Part shown: positions 50,423 to 63,800 of the stretch, piece after piece
Numbering within the stretch: the stretch's first letter is position 1
Layout: every line of letters begins with the position of its first letter
From: Onchocerca volvulus
Lineage: Eukaryota > Nematoda > Chromadorea > Rhabditida > Onchocercidae
Direction of reading: 5' to 3'
Length of the DNA stretch: 64,000 nt
NCBI GenBank assembly: GCA_000499405.2
Contig: HG738138.1
Span: 23,155,097-23,219,096 of the forward strand
Position numbers and translations under genes: made by a program
Notes under the pieces: generated by a model
Told to the model about the DNA's origin: nothing
The model's database searches: none
The model's input: the letters and a program-made list of their open reading frames with translations, nothing else

Positions 50423-51240
50423 TTATGATAAATGTGATAGAGTAAATGAAATTGTAACAACAGCAATAAAAATAAGTAAAGAAATTAATTTAAAACTAAA
50501 TAACGATGAACCGGTTGCACGATTGCAATAATCAGTATCATAGCATATACAATGTTCGCTGTCACCTGCTAACGAAATGCGACAACCGGCTGGTTCCAGT
50601 TGGTAAATTCTGAAGAAATTATTATCAAAAATAATAGTTGATCTAAAAATTTTGCAATTATTTAAACGGAAAAATCAAAACTTAATTGTATTTAAGGTAC
50701 ACGATTTTGCATCATTAGTTACAAATTGAATTAATTAATCAGCCATTTATAAATGAAGTTAATTAATTTAACCAAACATATATCAACTTACAAACATTAT
50801 GAATAAAGGATAATTGTTTGAAAACATCAATGTACATTTATTTTTTATCCTAATGAAAAAAATTTTTTTCCGAGTAGAGCATAATAAAATAAGAAACGAT
50901 CGCATGATATTTGACGACAAAGTTAAAAACAATCAGTTAGCTTTTCTAAAAAGATGTCGAATAGCAAGGTATTAACGATAAACATCAAATAAAAGAGAAA
51001 ATTTATTCCAATTAAGCGATTGATTTGAAAGTTAATTTTGAAATTTGAAAATTATCACTGATAAATCGTCCAAAAAAAAAAAAGATTAATTTTACCTTGT
51101 AGCATATGGTAAACATGTCAAGGCAATACTATGAATATGTTCTGTGTTATAACTTTTCATTCGTATACAACCAACACCATTACATTCGTTGCAAGTATTC
51201 GTTTGTAGGCAATCAGCACCATCGTAACAAACTAAAGATT
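50423..51240 (-). CDS. Ly-6/three-finger-like GPI-anchored surface protein (5' partial)
   Basis: Two exons in coding order, 51240-51096 and 50609-50423, join in phase to 109 residues. They encode a cysteine-rich extracellular module followed by a hydrophobic tail. Seen: ESLVCYDGADCLQTNTCNEC, then GVGCIRMKS, LTCLPYATRIYQLEPAGCRI and EHCICYDTDYCNRATGSS, ending in FKLISLLIFIAVVTISFTL and four further residues. The closing CxCxTDxCN pattern is typical of Ly-6/uPAR-type domains, and the tail after NRATGSS looks like a GPI-anchor signal (small residues, then a hydrophobic end). Odd: the first half has closely spaced CxxC pairs rather than the classical spacing, so it may be a nematode-specific variant. 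The exon with the start codon and signal peptide lies at higher coordinates and was not found; the chain needs an incoming single base. Function unknown; members of this class act at neuronal or tegument/cuticle surfaces. Confidence 0.68.
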
Positions 51241-54200
51241 CTAAAATTTTTTCTTTTTTTTTTATTGAAATTTAGAGTTATTTTAAAATTATTCATTTGA
51301 AATTTTTTCAAAAATTTCCAAATTTAATTTATTTCAAATTTAAGTTTAATTTTTATCAATGAATTATAATATATATTATCAGAAAATTATCAGTTGTTTA
51401 TTTATTGTTTCTTCAAGAGAATAATATCTGTAGAAATAGTTGATCCATGCCATATAAACAAATTATGAGATAAAAATGATGAGCTTTTTTCCATCACTTC
51501 CATGATCGATTTTGATACGCCTTGCGTCAATATACGTGAACAGAAATGTCATGTGTGACATGTGATTATATTAGAATCATGGGGTATTTGATAAAGACAA
51601 AATTAATTTAATTGATTTAATATTATCGCAATTTGCAAGTTTTCTTTTCTAAAAAATCCAACTTGACAGGAAAGTATGTCCAGATTGGTCTTTTTTCCTT
51701 GTTGTCTGTCATTTCGACCCATCTAAAGCAGGTCATTTAAACATCAAATCCATGAAATGCCCATTAATATTACTTCCAAAAAGTTCAACCTTGAACTTTA
51801 CTTACATTATTTTCCTGTATCCTTATTTTAGTCTCATTAAGATTAATTAATGTGAAAAAATGTTATGCATATTTCCAATACTGTTAGCTGCAACATAAAT
51901 CCTTTTCAGTCTTCAGAAAAATTTCGATGTAATTTTTGAAACTGATCTTTATCATCCCTTTTTCTTTTTCTTTTTTTCTTTTTTCCATAAGAAAAAACAA
52001 TAATGTTTCATCAATATATTCCAACATATCGATCTATATTGATCCTATTTCTATGCAGTGAGTTCTATCAAAATTTACTATTCTAACAAAACAGCAATTA
52101 TTTCTTCTTACGAGAAATTTGCAATTTTTATGTTTTCATCCAGAAATGTCCATCTAATCATTTAAATCATAGCGTCCAACAAAATAGATTCGTTTTCTGA
52201 TCTCACACCAATATTATTGTCTGGCCTACTAAGTTTTGTTTAATTACATTTTTAATTTATTTAATGGAAGTTAATCTTTTTGATGCTATTAAATTGCCTA
52301 TTAAATTGCTAACTACTGTCAATGTCTTAGTAAATGTGACATGGAAAAGGAATTTTGATGAAAGAAAATCAATCTCATTTAACATAGTGTTAATTCAAAT
52401 TGGAAGATATCAATCGATGATATGGAATCCTTATAAATAAATCATCCATTTTTTATTTTAGAAATTGTTAGTAAGAGAAGTTATGATGAAATCCAATTTT
52501 TAATTTTAAGAATTAAAATAGCTCTTTAGTAGCTTAATTTATAAGATCCAAGGAAGACTTCTGAATAGTTTCATTCAGAGATTTCGGAATTGTTAGCAAG
52601 ATTGATGAAATGACAAGAGTAATGGAATTGTCCTACTTTGACAACATTATGATTGGTATTATTTCAATCCTTCTTTTCTATCATTCTCTCCTCTTTTTTA
52701 GTTTGTTAAAATACTGAAAGAATAAGGTGCATAAATATTCAGAAGATAAGATCAGAAGATGATAAGATAACTCATCATTTAATTTTTAAGTTTCAAGCAG
52801 ACTATTTATCTCGAGTTTTCTTGGACCTGTAGGCCAAAGAACAATATTATTACTTATTTCTTGCAAAAAGATCGGAAAAATTGTCCCTTCTATGAATCAG
52901 AAATATTTTTTTTATTAAATTTAATTTTCAATTCATCCGTTATGTTTATGATTTTATTCTTTTTACAATAAATCATCATCCGAGCCTTCATTCATTATCA
53001 TATCTGTTTTTCGTTTCTTGCATTTATCATATTCGTCTTCCGTCGACTGATTTGCAAAATAGAACTGTATGGAGTAAACAAATATCTTTCATCCTTTTAA
53101 CCAATAATATTTCCCCGAAGAAAAGTGTGAATAAAAACGAAGTTGTAGCAATAATTAAGAAATGTTCTAGTAAAAGAATAGAACAAAAATTTTGAAGTCA
53201 AATAAATCCATGAAAAGTTTCCCTTAGATATCATTGAATTCCTGTTTACGATAAACAACACTTTTCCTTTACAACCAGTGTAGTTGTAGTACTAAATTCG
53301 AAATATTTGAAAAAAAGAAAACTTTTTTATAATGTATATTAAATGAATATGCCAGCATTAGACCAAGGAAGATACAGTGGTTGAAGCAAACATTCAATCA
53401 AAATTAAATTGCATGAATAATTTAAATGATTTTTTTTTTTTTGATATTTCTGCATGTTTAGTTGAATTTCAATTAAACAAAAATATAAAATATATTATTG
53501 AATTCGAAAAGATAAAAATGAACAAAACTTATTGAATATGTTGTGAAAGAGATTTATCGTTCAAAATAAAAACAACAGAAAGTATAAGTTTAGCTTTCGA
53601 AATTATTTTGATCATTTTTTGTTTACTCTAATTTTTTAGGCTTTTTTGTTATTATTTTGAATATTCATTATTTAGTTTTATATGTTGCTGAGTGATATGA
53701 CATTTAATTTTAAAAGATTTCCAATTCATTGTGATTAATAATTTCTTATTTCGATATATTTTTATTCTTGATCAATTTTTCATCATCATATTTCTTAATT
53801 ATTGTAAAATAATTAAATGATTGTAAATGAATCTCTTAAAAGAAATAGTTTAGACAAAAAACTGTGGTTTGTTGTCATAATCAGAAATTTGGAGACCATA
53901 TCTTTCAGCAGAGGCGAAGAAGTATTAAAAGATACCTGTGAATTGATTTTTCGAATAGTAAAAATTATGGTGAGAAAGTGATTACAAATGATTCTATTTT
54001 TCATAATGAAAATAAAGATATTAATAATTTAGGGAAATGTAGAATTAATTCAAAAATTGGAATTTTTAATCATTTAAAAACTTTGAAATAATTAATTATT
54101 TTCACAGTAAAAAATAGCAATCTTTCGCCTTTTCTTTTCATGCAATAAAGTTTTTTTATAAATAATAAGCTTTGTTAATAAGCTTTATAAATAACGAATT

Positions 54201-54601
54201 TTGTAAATAATAAAATCAAAATAAAAGATTTTTGATATTATTTCGATCATTTATTCCTAAAGCATTATATAAGCGATTGCAAAATACTGTTTTAAAATTG
54301 AGAAAAAAATTATTTATTGCATACAATTGTAAAAGCATCATACTGATTACATGTTAGGCAAGATTTATTCAAAAGAAAGGATTGGATAAGAAATAATTGT
54401 TTTTGGAAAAAATTAAAGCACTTCTTATATGATAATGTATATAACTAACTTTTATTTTATCACATTTTTAGAACTTTGTTTTACTTAAATACTTCAATTC
54501 AATTAGTTATTCCAAAGCAGTATTTCAATTCAATTTCATGCTATAATGAGAGGTTAAACTTACCAACAATTGTTGATCGAATGATAATTAGAAGTAAGAT
54601 A
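51241..54601. other. Spacer, probably containing the Ly-6-like 5' exon
   Basis: About 3.4 kb of AT-rich sequence. The missing first exon of the Ly-6-like gene is expected here on the minus strand. A signal-peptide-like frame starting at 54004 (MKNRIICNHFLTIIFTI) ends at a GTATCT donor in the wrong phase to join the known exon. Nothing else is supported. Confidence 0.4.
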
Positions 54602-54787
54602 ATGAGAATCTTGTTGTTGTTTCTGTTCTTGTTGACATTTCTAGCTAATGTTGAAGGTTGTCGCATTAGATGTCGCTCATCGTTTAGTATCACATCGCCT
54701 ATACGATCTAGTTGGAAGAGTGACCGATCCATGCATGCATATTTGTATACCCTAAGTTTTACTCGTCGTGACACTCTTCGAGCCTAA
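54602..54787 (+). CDS. Possible short secreted peptide
   Basis: A 61-residue open frame with a textbook signal peptide: MRILLLFLFLLTFLANVEG, with a likely cut before CRIRC. The mature part would be about 42 residues, basic and Ser/Arg-rich with two close cysteines, ending DTLRA. A TAATTAG acceptor-like site ends at 54590, eleven bases before the ATG, as for a trans-spliced leader. I do not recognise the family. No dibasic-flanked amidated repeats are present, so a classical neuropeptide precursor is unlikely. A longer spliced form is possible because GTTGTCGC follows the signal peptide directly. It could also be a chance frame; the hydrophobic run followed by a small-residue cleavage site is the main support. 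Confidence 0.4.
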   Translation: MRILLLFLFLLTFLANVEGCRIRCRSSFSITSPIRSSWKSDRSMHAYLYTLSFTRRDTLRA

Positions 54788-57700
54788 CAACTTGACTTCC
54801 TTTCTTGTTGTCGATCGCTTTTCAAGTTTTAGACTAAAATAGCAAAGAGAGTAAGAGCTTAGTGTCTTATATCATTTCAATGTGCGGTAAAACTTCTTTT
54901 TCTTTTTTTGAAGACAACAGAAATAAAAGCTTACAATTCATCCATGGGAATAACATTAATTTTGAAAAGCTTCATAAACGAAAAAGAAATTGAATAAGTG
55001 GAAATTTAAAAATTCAGAATACTAAGGAATGAATATTTACATCTGATTAACAATACATTACATATTCGAAAGATCTCAAACTAATTTAATGTGTTTTTTT
55101 TTTTTTCTTTTCTTAAAGTAATGGAGAAGAATAAGCTAAAATGGATTTGTGATAGGCTATGCAAAAAAAAAAAAAAAAAATGTCATTAAGTCTTTTAACA
55201 TCATTTCATCCATGTCCTTTTAGATGCTTTTGAAGAATCCGTAAGATAAAAAAAATGCGAAATTGTTAAGTCTTAAAAAAGTATTATAAATTACACCATT
55301 ATAGGATACATTCTTTCAGAAATTTCATAAAAGTGTTATTTTTTTTCTGTTTGTGATGATCATAATATTGATATATAATTTCATATAAAAATTTAGGTTA
55401 CTATGAATTAAGGAGAAAAAGAAAATGTAAAATTCGATAAATTCTTGCACACTTTGAAAGGCAATATTTTCTGAATAGCGAATTCAGAAGATCATGAAAA
55501 ATGATGAATGCAAAATTGCATTCGCACCAGTGCGAAAATCGTAACGCTGTTAAAATAAGTTAAACAAAAAGCTATTTCAAATCTTTTTATCTTAAATTCA
55601 TTCTCATAATTGTGTTAACTATTTAGCACTGATTTTTCCTGTTTAATTTTCGATCTCATGTATACATCACGTCTAGAATAAATGAATCTTCATTGTACCA
55701 ATGAATCCACAAAAAGAATCCCCGTTGTATTCTACGTAATTGGACGTGTAAGCGAGGGCAAAAAGCGATAAACGTAAAAATCATGAGAAGCAAGAGATAG
55801 AATGTTTATAATTACTGCAGATTTTATGGTTTCAACGATTCATAGAAGTTAGTTTACTAACTTTCACATTTTATTAAAACACTAAAATATGAGATGTTGA
55901 AGGATTAGTTGGATTTCATGACAGCATCTGACTATTTTGATGGTTCATTTGAATGAGAATGTATTTGATAATTTCAAATTTTAAATTTACATATAGTGTA
56001 TGCTTTATATGTCTCCAAATGTGTGTGCATGTGCATTTTACAAAATCAATTAGAAGGATGAAATAAGAAATGATTACGGGGAAGACGACAGGCTTATATG
56101 ACAAAAACAGTGATTTTTAAAAATAAATTCTGATAATGAAAAATAGATGCTTTATTGATTGGCGGAGCAGTGATTCAGCATTTATGTTACAAGCAATTAT
56201 TAGAGAATATCAAAGTAAATTGATATGAAATATGATTGTGCGCATATATTTGATGATCATGAAAATTATATGTAAATAAATAAGCTACAGACTATTCTTT
56301 GGGATAGTTTGTCTTTAGGTGGCAATATTTTAATGAAGTGCTTCCGAAAAAATCAATAATTTTGGAGGATGAAATTTATGATAAGTTGCACATGCAAACA
56401 GAAATATTTATTGACTTTAAAATGATTTCATTGATAGAATGTTTTGCAAATATACAAATTTTAATTATTAGGTTGCACACTTGAACATTTTTCTCAAACT
56501 TGCCCTCAAATTTTTTTTTTCGTTAGTTTATTTTAAATTTATTTTTTAAATTTTCTGGCACTTTTTATAGTTTTTAAACCTGAAAATATTTGTAATAAAA
56601 TTAATCCAAATTTTCGCCCAAAACATATTGACCAAAATATATTAATCAAAAAATGAAGCTGTAATCAACGAAATTCAGCAGGGAATTTAATATTCTAAAT
56701 TTAACGCTTTTTTACAGGCGCGTAAGTCGTTTCTAAAAATTCTTCATATTATCATCTAAAAATTAGTTCAACTCAATTCCTTATCCATTGAGTGTGCATG
56801 TAGAATATAGGTGTGAGAAAGATAAAGAAATTTTTTTCTGAAATATGGCTAATTTAAAATGATCAATTTTCATTGAAATCGAAATGGTTGCATTTAAATG
56901 TAATCCTTCTATATTTGCAGTTTATTTTAAGAAAAAGAGTGGAAATTATTTAAAATATTTAGTAAAGTGTATTAAACTGGCATTTTGTATGCACTAATAT
57001 CTCCCCTGTTTGATTCAGTCTCAGAACAATTACCCTTGGTAGTTTCATTTAAGCGTTCATTCTTCTGATTTGAAATTTTCCAATTTCAATTTCCTATTTA
57101 TGGAAATATTATTATTCTGCAATTGAGCAAATTTCTCACAAATACATTTTTAGAATTTTTTAATTTGCAAATGCTCTTCAATGCTATCCCATTCTAACGG
57201 TAAATTCATTAGAGTAAAAGCAAGAAAAAAATTGCAAAAAACAGAAAAGAAGAAAAATTAATCGTAAATGATTGCAACGTGTAGTATTACATAAAATATT
57301 AATTAATCTTTCATTATTTGTTGATAGAGAATATTAGATAATTATCTGATATTATAAGATGGAAATTTTGCGAGACGATGTCGATTCTCGTATATATTGC
57401 TCGTCAATATAAGAAATACTGCAAAGATTCTGCGTTAATAATGAATCCATTCGTAAATATGAACGTGATTTATCAATGTGTTGTTAAACTTCAAATCAAT
57501 CAAATATTTTTCTTCCGATTGAAGAAAACGAATTTGTTGAATTCATTAAGCCACTCATCTTTCAAGTTATACATTAGTTTGAATTTGATCATCTTCACAA
57601 GAAATTTCTTTTCTTGCAAGACTTTAACCGCTTAGTTTTGAATTTTACAATAAACATATTTCTTGATGCAATAATATTTTGAAAAAAGAAATTCGAACTA

Positions 57701-58392
57701 GCCGTATAATCCCTATATCTATAGGGACCTAGGTAATAATCTTTGTTGACACTTTGCAAAAACTCATCTAAATTATTTGTAATTTTGATGAAGGAGAGTA
57801 TCGGAATCGATCTAGGAATTATTGATTAAAAGAAAAAAGTTTCTACAAAATCGAACTTATTAATGATGAACGAATGTGTTCACAAGTAATGTGGTTATGA
57901 GTGACAGAATCTTTCAATGTGTTCAAAGTGTATTATAAGATTTTGAACTTCGAATTTGATTCAGCAAGAACACATATTCACATTTAGGAAATAATAAAGT
58001 ATTTTCAAAAAACAAAAAACAACTCTCTCTAAATGTATAGTCACATAAATATTATTTTTGATTGAAATTTACAAGTTTAATTGAGAATTTCCCAAATTTT
58101 TCATACAATTTTCTCTGCAAAATGCGTGAAATAATGAGAAATGAACGTTGTATAATAGCTATAAAAAGTGAAAACTGTCCAATACAAATTTTAAATCGTT
58201 CCGTTGATTATGTATAAAATAGTACACTCTGTGAAAGACCAACAAATAATGTTAAATAAGATTAAAATTTTAAAACACTCATTACTATCGCTTTTTATAG
58301 TCGGGGAGACTATCGATTCTAACTTTATGAAATTTAAAAATTCTTATATAATGTCTATTTTAAAGCTCTTAGCAAATGCAGAAGCGTACGAA

Positions 58393-58428
58393 GATTCCCG
58401 AGATTCTCGAGATTCTCGAGATTATGAA
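58393..58428. repeat. Nine-base tandem repeat
   Basis: Four copies of GATTCTCGA with small changes (GATTCCCGA, GATTCTCGA twice, GATTATGAA). On the + strand they read as repeated Asp-Ser-Arg in a frame that has no other coding support. Confidence 0.8.
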
Positions 58429-59240
58429 TGAAACGAATGCATCAAAACTGTGAACTCAAAATGACTGTTGATTTGTCATCTTTTAAACAATTTTGAAATA
58501 AACTTCAGTTGCTACACCAATACAACTTTGCTGCAAATTTATTCTTTTCGAGCTTGATATAAACATATAGCTCATAATTAAAATAAGTAGGCAATATCAT
58601 TAATTATTCAACAACTACGAAAGTAAATGTCAACGACTAAAAAAATTAAATGCAATACATTTAAAATAAGGAACTCATTTGAAAGGCAATACGTTCTTAT
58701 GTCAGTAAATAATATTTCATTATATTTTTTAAGCTTTCTTGGAATAATTTTCACATAATTATCGATGAGATTTAGTTCAAAAAAAAATTAGAATAATCAT
58801 CATAAATGCTTAGGTTTCAACTCATTCTCCTAATTATTCATGCGATAAAAATGATTATGAAATAAGAAATTAGTCGAAAACGGTAAGGAAATATAAAGAT
58901 ATCGAAAAGTTTCACGAAAGAAACATTTTTAAATCAATTAATAGCAATTTTTCTTTATCCTCAGCTTAATTTTACGTGTTATTCCAATCAGCTACAAAAG
59001 GCAAATGGTATATAATTAAGGAGGATACAGTGTTCATAACTAAAGAAATAAAAAAGATTCTGCGTGAATTCTACGCATAGTAAATGACGTGAAAACGTAA
59101 ATTTTTTTGTGAAAACTTTGAATTGCTTAGAGCATAAGTGACCATTGGCGATACTAACTATTGTTAGATGTTGAATTGACAATGTGTAAGAGATGTCCAT
59201 AATAATCTTAGCAAGAGTAATTCGGGATATGCAATTTATT

Positions 59241-59285
59241 GCATCATGCATCATGCATCGTGCAACGTGCATCGTGCATCATCGG
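59241..59285. repeat. GCATCATGCATCGT-type tandem repeat
   Basis: About 45 bases of seven- to nine-base units (GCATCAT, GCATCGT, GCAACGT) that are partly self-complementary. Confidence 0.8.
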
Positions 59286-62200
59286 ATGATGATTGCTTGA
59301 AAGAGGCATGACAAGTGTGAATGGATGAATCCCAATTTTCTAGTTTTCCGTTTAATCTATCATTGATTGACAAGGCCTTGTCATGCTTGTCAACTTTGTC
59401 ATACTTCAGTTTTCTTGTTTTTTGAACAGAAAAATATTTGATAATCTTTAGTTAAACAGTAAATATAAGCTTATTATCACAATCTCTACTGCTATCATAT
59501 TTATCTTCCTTTTCTACTTTTTTTTGTTAACTTCCCAATTTTCTTTTCCTTTATTTAAATGATATAAATAAGATAAGAGGGTATTATCAGTATCACTCTT
59601 ATTTTGATTGTCAATTACATCCCACTAATCGTATTTCATCGTTTTTTCTTCCTTTTTGCATACTTATTTTTAAGTGCATAAAGGGAAACGAAGCAGTAAC
59701 ATCAATCAGTATGACGCATGACAAGTTCCGCTGCGTTTTGACATATTTTTTAATTTTAATAAAAATCTGAATCTTAAAAAAAAAAGAAAGAAAAATTGTC
59801 GCAATAATAAAGAGAAATTCTTCATTGAACAATTTTTTTTTTTCTCGTTAAAGTTGATAAACTAAATATTTTTCAAATAATTTTTCATTTTAATAAAATA
59901 ATGTATATAATTGGGGATAAAAATTTGGTTGAAAAATTTAATCATTAATCCAAATAATATTCATGCTCGGATTCATAAAATATAAATATTTAAAATGAGA
60001 AAAATATTAAACAAAAAGATTTAAATTCTGAGAGAAATTAAATGATGAAAATTAACTATCAATGATAAATTTAAACCAATAAGATTGATAAAAATTAATT
60101 ATCAATGAAATATTTAAACCGAAGAGAAAGAAAAGCAAACATTCAGTACTTTATTTAATTGTTTCACTTGTCAAACTTTTTATAATGATAGCAATCATTG
60201 TAAGAAGCGATAATTATGCTAAATGCATGTATTATTTACACGCTTCAATGGATTTTTTTCTTTTCAAATATTATCATCAAATTTCATTTCATTTCAACAT
60301 TTTATTTCTACACCAATAGCTTTTGTGTATGAAACGAAATACATCTAATTCACACATTGTGCTTATATTTATGAAATTTTCAAGAAACAGGATATAATTG
60401 ATACCTTAAATAGGAAAGTTTTTAAACTATGTAAAGCAGGCATTAGAAAACAACTTCTCAACTATTTCCTTAAAGTTGTCAGAAATTTCACAGAGAACAA
60501 TTGATTACCGTAGTAATGAGCGAAGATAATCACATATTTATTTTATTGTAGTTAAATTATGGTTATCGAAAAATGATGATTTTTGATAAAAATATATCGA
60601 ATATTGATCACATCATATTATACGGTGACTGATGCAATCATCATCGAAATTTATATTTGAAAATTATTCTTCGTTTGATGATAAATTATTGGTGAGGTTT
60701 AGTTTACTTGATAAATGAGCAATTTTATCAAAGATTGCTTTATGGAAAATTTATCATCGTTCACATCACACTATCATTTCATCAATTGCGTCCAACATTG
60801 TAGTTATATAAATTACAGATTTAAAATTGCTCCATTTTAACTGAAGCTTTCATTAATTCCACTTTCAAAATAATTTGTGAAAATAAATTTGTCATAAAAA
60901 TACGTTTTTACAGTGTTTTGATAGGAACTTTTAAATGATCATTTTTTCTTCAGTTTTTTTCGAACATTTGAGATATTGCTACTACAAATGGTTAATTTTA
61001 CATATGAAATATTAGAAAAGCTATCAAACAAGCTTTTTATTTTTCCCATATATAATTAAAAATCTGAAAAATAATTTATCTTCATTGGCATTTCCAAAAG
61101 AATAGCAAATAATAATTAGAAGAATTAACAGCATAGCTTGCATAAGAAATGCACACATTTGAATAATGATTATAAACTTTAGCAATAAAAATGAACTAAA
61201 CAGAGAGAAAATACAAAATTGCAATAGAATAATAAATAATATATGTTTGGCTTGTGTATGGAAAAGAAATGCAAAAGTAAATAACAATCCTTACTGCTCC
61301 AAACTTTTCCCTTTCTAAAAGAAACCTTATCGTGATAAATTTGAAATGATAAATCAAATTCATCCGATGCTTATAATCATATATAATTTTCCTGAAAATG
61401 AAATGCAAAAATCTTTTCTGACAGTTCGGGGTAAATTACGTCGTATTATTCCAAAAGAGATGAACAGGATGAATACGGTGGATTAAAGTAGTACGATATA
61501 AACTGTAATTAATAGTATGACAAGTTCCGTCCTATCTCAAACTCATGTCTGAGAAATGTGCAGAGATCGTATAATGTCTTAATATAAGTTTCTATCAAAA
61601 AAAAAAAAAAAAAAAAAAGAAAAAAAAAGAAAACAATCATTTTCACTGCAGATCAATTGTTATGTTGAAATAAGTTGACAATATGTAAATTTCAAATAAG
61701 TAAGACTGAAAAATAAGCAATTTCAAAAGCATGAAAAAGATGAATTTGATGAAGAAAAATTGATCTTAAAATTTCATCACTAACACAGTCTTATCAAATA
61801 TAATAATCAACTTACAACTGATAAACATATTTGAGATTCAAATAAATTTGAAACAATAAGCATTACAGGATGAAGCAATTATTGTTGGATCTTTTGTATT
61901 ATTCAAGAATTCCAATTATTCGTTATGATAAACGAAAAAACGTGAAATTTTTTTTCAATGAATCATTAAAAAAAAAAAAAAGAAAAAATAGAATCATTCT
62001 TGATACTAACGCATAAAATAGTTGCATTAATAATTATTGTCATTTCAATTTTTTATCACACACAGTTACACTGTTTGTTTACTTAAATACAAATCACCAA
62101 ATACAATAGTTAAGTTTTCATTCCTTCCTTCGTTAATTTATGAATATCTTAAATATTTTATTCATAAATATTGTAATCTGAATGTTGCCGTTAGCTCTTT

Positions 62201-62440
62201 CAAAGATATTTCAAATTTATTTGAAATTTTCAATCTCATATGCGACATAACATCGGAAAAAAATCCGAGGAAAAAATTATCATTTCAGAGAAAAGTTATC
62301 ATTGTCAAATTTCATGATAGTCTTAAGAATCATTTGGAATATCATGTAAAAAATACTATTATAATATTATAATAAATTATAGTATATATGCAAATTTAAG
62401 TTTATGCAACAAAAGAATTATTTTAAGTTCATATAATAAA

Positions 62441-62760
62441 AGCGAAAGTGAAGTGCCAGTCATTGTCACCAAATGTGACTGTGGTCAATGAATCGGAAGT
62501 ATTTTCAGTGATTACCGTTGATGGCGCTGAAATGATATCATATTAATAAAGCTGTACTATGAAAATCGATAAAGAATTTGTCCTCATGTACGTCACTTAT
62601 AATAAATAGGCTTCATAGTTCCTGGATATTCTTCTTTCAGAAAGCTTGTACTAATAATTATCTTTGAAGCCTGCGAGCTACAGTCCGAAGAAAAGTCCAC
62701 AATGAATTGCAATTGGCATATGTAGATTGAAAATAATATTGAAATTAAAAAGACTCATTC
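62441..62760 (-). other. Coding-like segments downstream of the mucin-like gene
   Basis: Two minus-strand stretches look like protein but cannot be joined cleanly. The first (about 62756-62598) is open through LISILFSIYICQLQFIVDF, SSDCSSQASKIIISTSFL and EEYPGTMKPIYY, and ends at a GTGACG donor. The second, after a TCATTTCAG acceptor ending at about 62532, is open through PSTVITENTSDSLTTVTFGD and NDWHFTF to a stop near 62439. The donor is phase 2 while the long downstream frame needs phase 1. They could be 3' exons of the mucin-like gene, a separate small secreted-protein gene, or decayed exons. Confidence 0.35.
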
Positions 62761-62989
62761 AATGGCAATGGGAATCGATCAAGAAAAAGCCTACCTATAC
62801 TCAAGATAAAGAATAAAGTGAACTGAAAAACTGATTTAAATATTAAGGAAAAGAAAAGCAATTGCCTATTATCATCACCTCTGTCGTCATCTCGAAGTTT
62901 GTCATCATTTTTTTTTTTTTTTTTGATCATATCATTGTCACTTACCCCTTATTGATGAACTCTTCTGCTATTGCTGACATTGTCGTCGC

Positions 62990-63800
62990 TGTTTTTCCGA
63001 TATTGATGACATTATTATTGTTTTTTCTGTTGTTGATGAATTGTTGTTGTTTCCTCTGCAGTTGGTGACATTATTATTGTTTCTTTTATTACTGGTTACA
63101 ATACTATTGTTTTTTTTATTATTGATGACGCTGTTTTTTTTTTTAAGTGGTGATGTTGTTGTTGTTTCTTTTGTTGTTGATGACATTGTTGTTGTTTCAT
63201 CTGCTATTGATGACATAACGTTATTGCTATTGATATTGCTATTGCTATTGGTAACGTTGTTGTTGTTGTTCCTTTTGCTGTTGGTGAAGTTGTTGTTGTT
63301 CTTTCTGTTGTTGATGACGTTGTTGTTGTTGTTCCTTCTGTTGTTGGTGGCATTATTGTTGTTCCTTCTGTTATTGGTGATGTTGTTGTTGTTCTTTCTG
63401 TTATTGTTGACGTTATTGCTGTTCCTTCTGTTGCTGGTGACTTTGTTGTTATTCCTTCTGTAGTTGGTGACATCGGTGTTGTTCGTGATGTTGTTGTTGT
63501 CGTTCCTTGTATTGATGGCGACATTGGTGTTGTTGGTGATGTTGCTCCTTCTGTTGTTGGTGATGTTGCTCCTTCTGTTGTTGATGATGTTGTTCCTTCT
63601 GCTGTTGATGATGTTGTTCCTTCTGTTGTTGATGATGTTGTTCCTTCTATTGTTAGCGACATTGGTGTTGTTGGTAATGTTGTTCCTTCTGTTATTGATG
63701 ATATTGGTGTTGATGATGTTGTTCCTCCTGTTGTTGGTGACTTTGATGTTGTTGGTGATGTTGTTCCTTCTGTTTTTGATGACGTTGGTGTATCTGGTGT
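62990..63800. repeat. Thr/Ser-coding tandem repeat array
   Basis: A long run of related units on the + strand (TTGTTGTTCCTTCTGTTGTT followed by GGTGATG or similar; 24-33 bases per unit). It becomes more degenerate below 63200, where extra or missing bases change the frame. It underlies the mucin-like protein on the minus strand. The opposite-strand Leu-rich frames are shadows. Confidence 0.85.

Larger units (their letters stand above)
54788..62440. other. Long gene-poor AT-rich region
   Basis: About 7.6 kb in which no exon chain or conserved protein was found on either strand. It contains A and T homopolymers, including a run of about 20 A near 61600. It also has short tandem repeats at 58393-58428 and 59241-59285, and a loose direct repeat of about 57 bases at 60029-60125. 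Regulatory or non-coding RNA content cannot be judged by eye. Confidence 0.45.

Noticed and set aside
53813..54004. Minus-strand signal-peptide-like frame (MKNRIICNHFLTIIFTI) as first exon of the Ly-6-like gene
   Set aside because: The GTATCT donor would join in phase 0, while the downstream exon needs one incoming base. Joining them creates an immediate stop.
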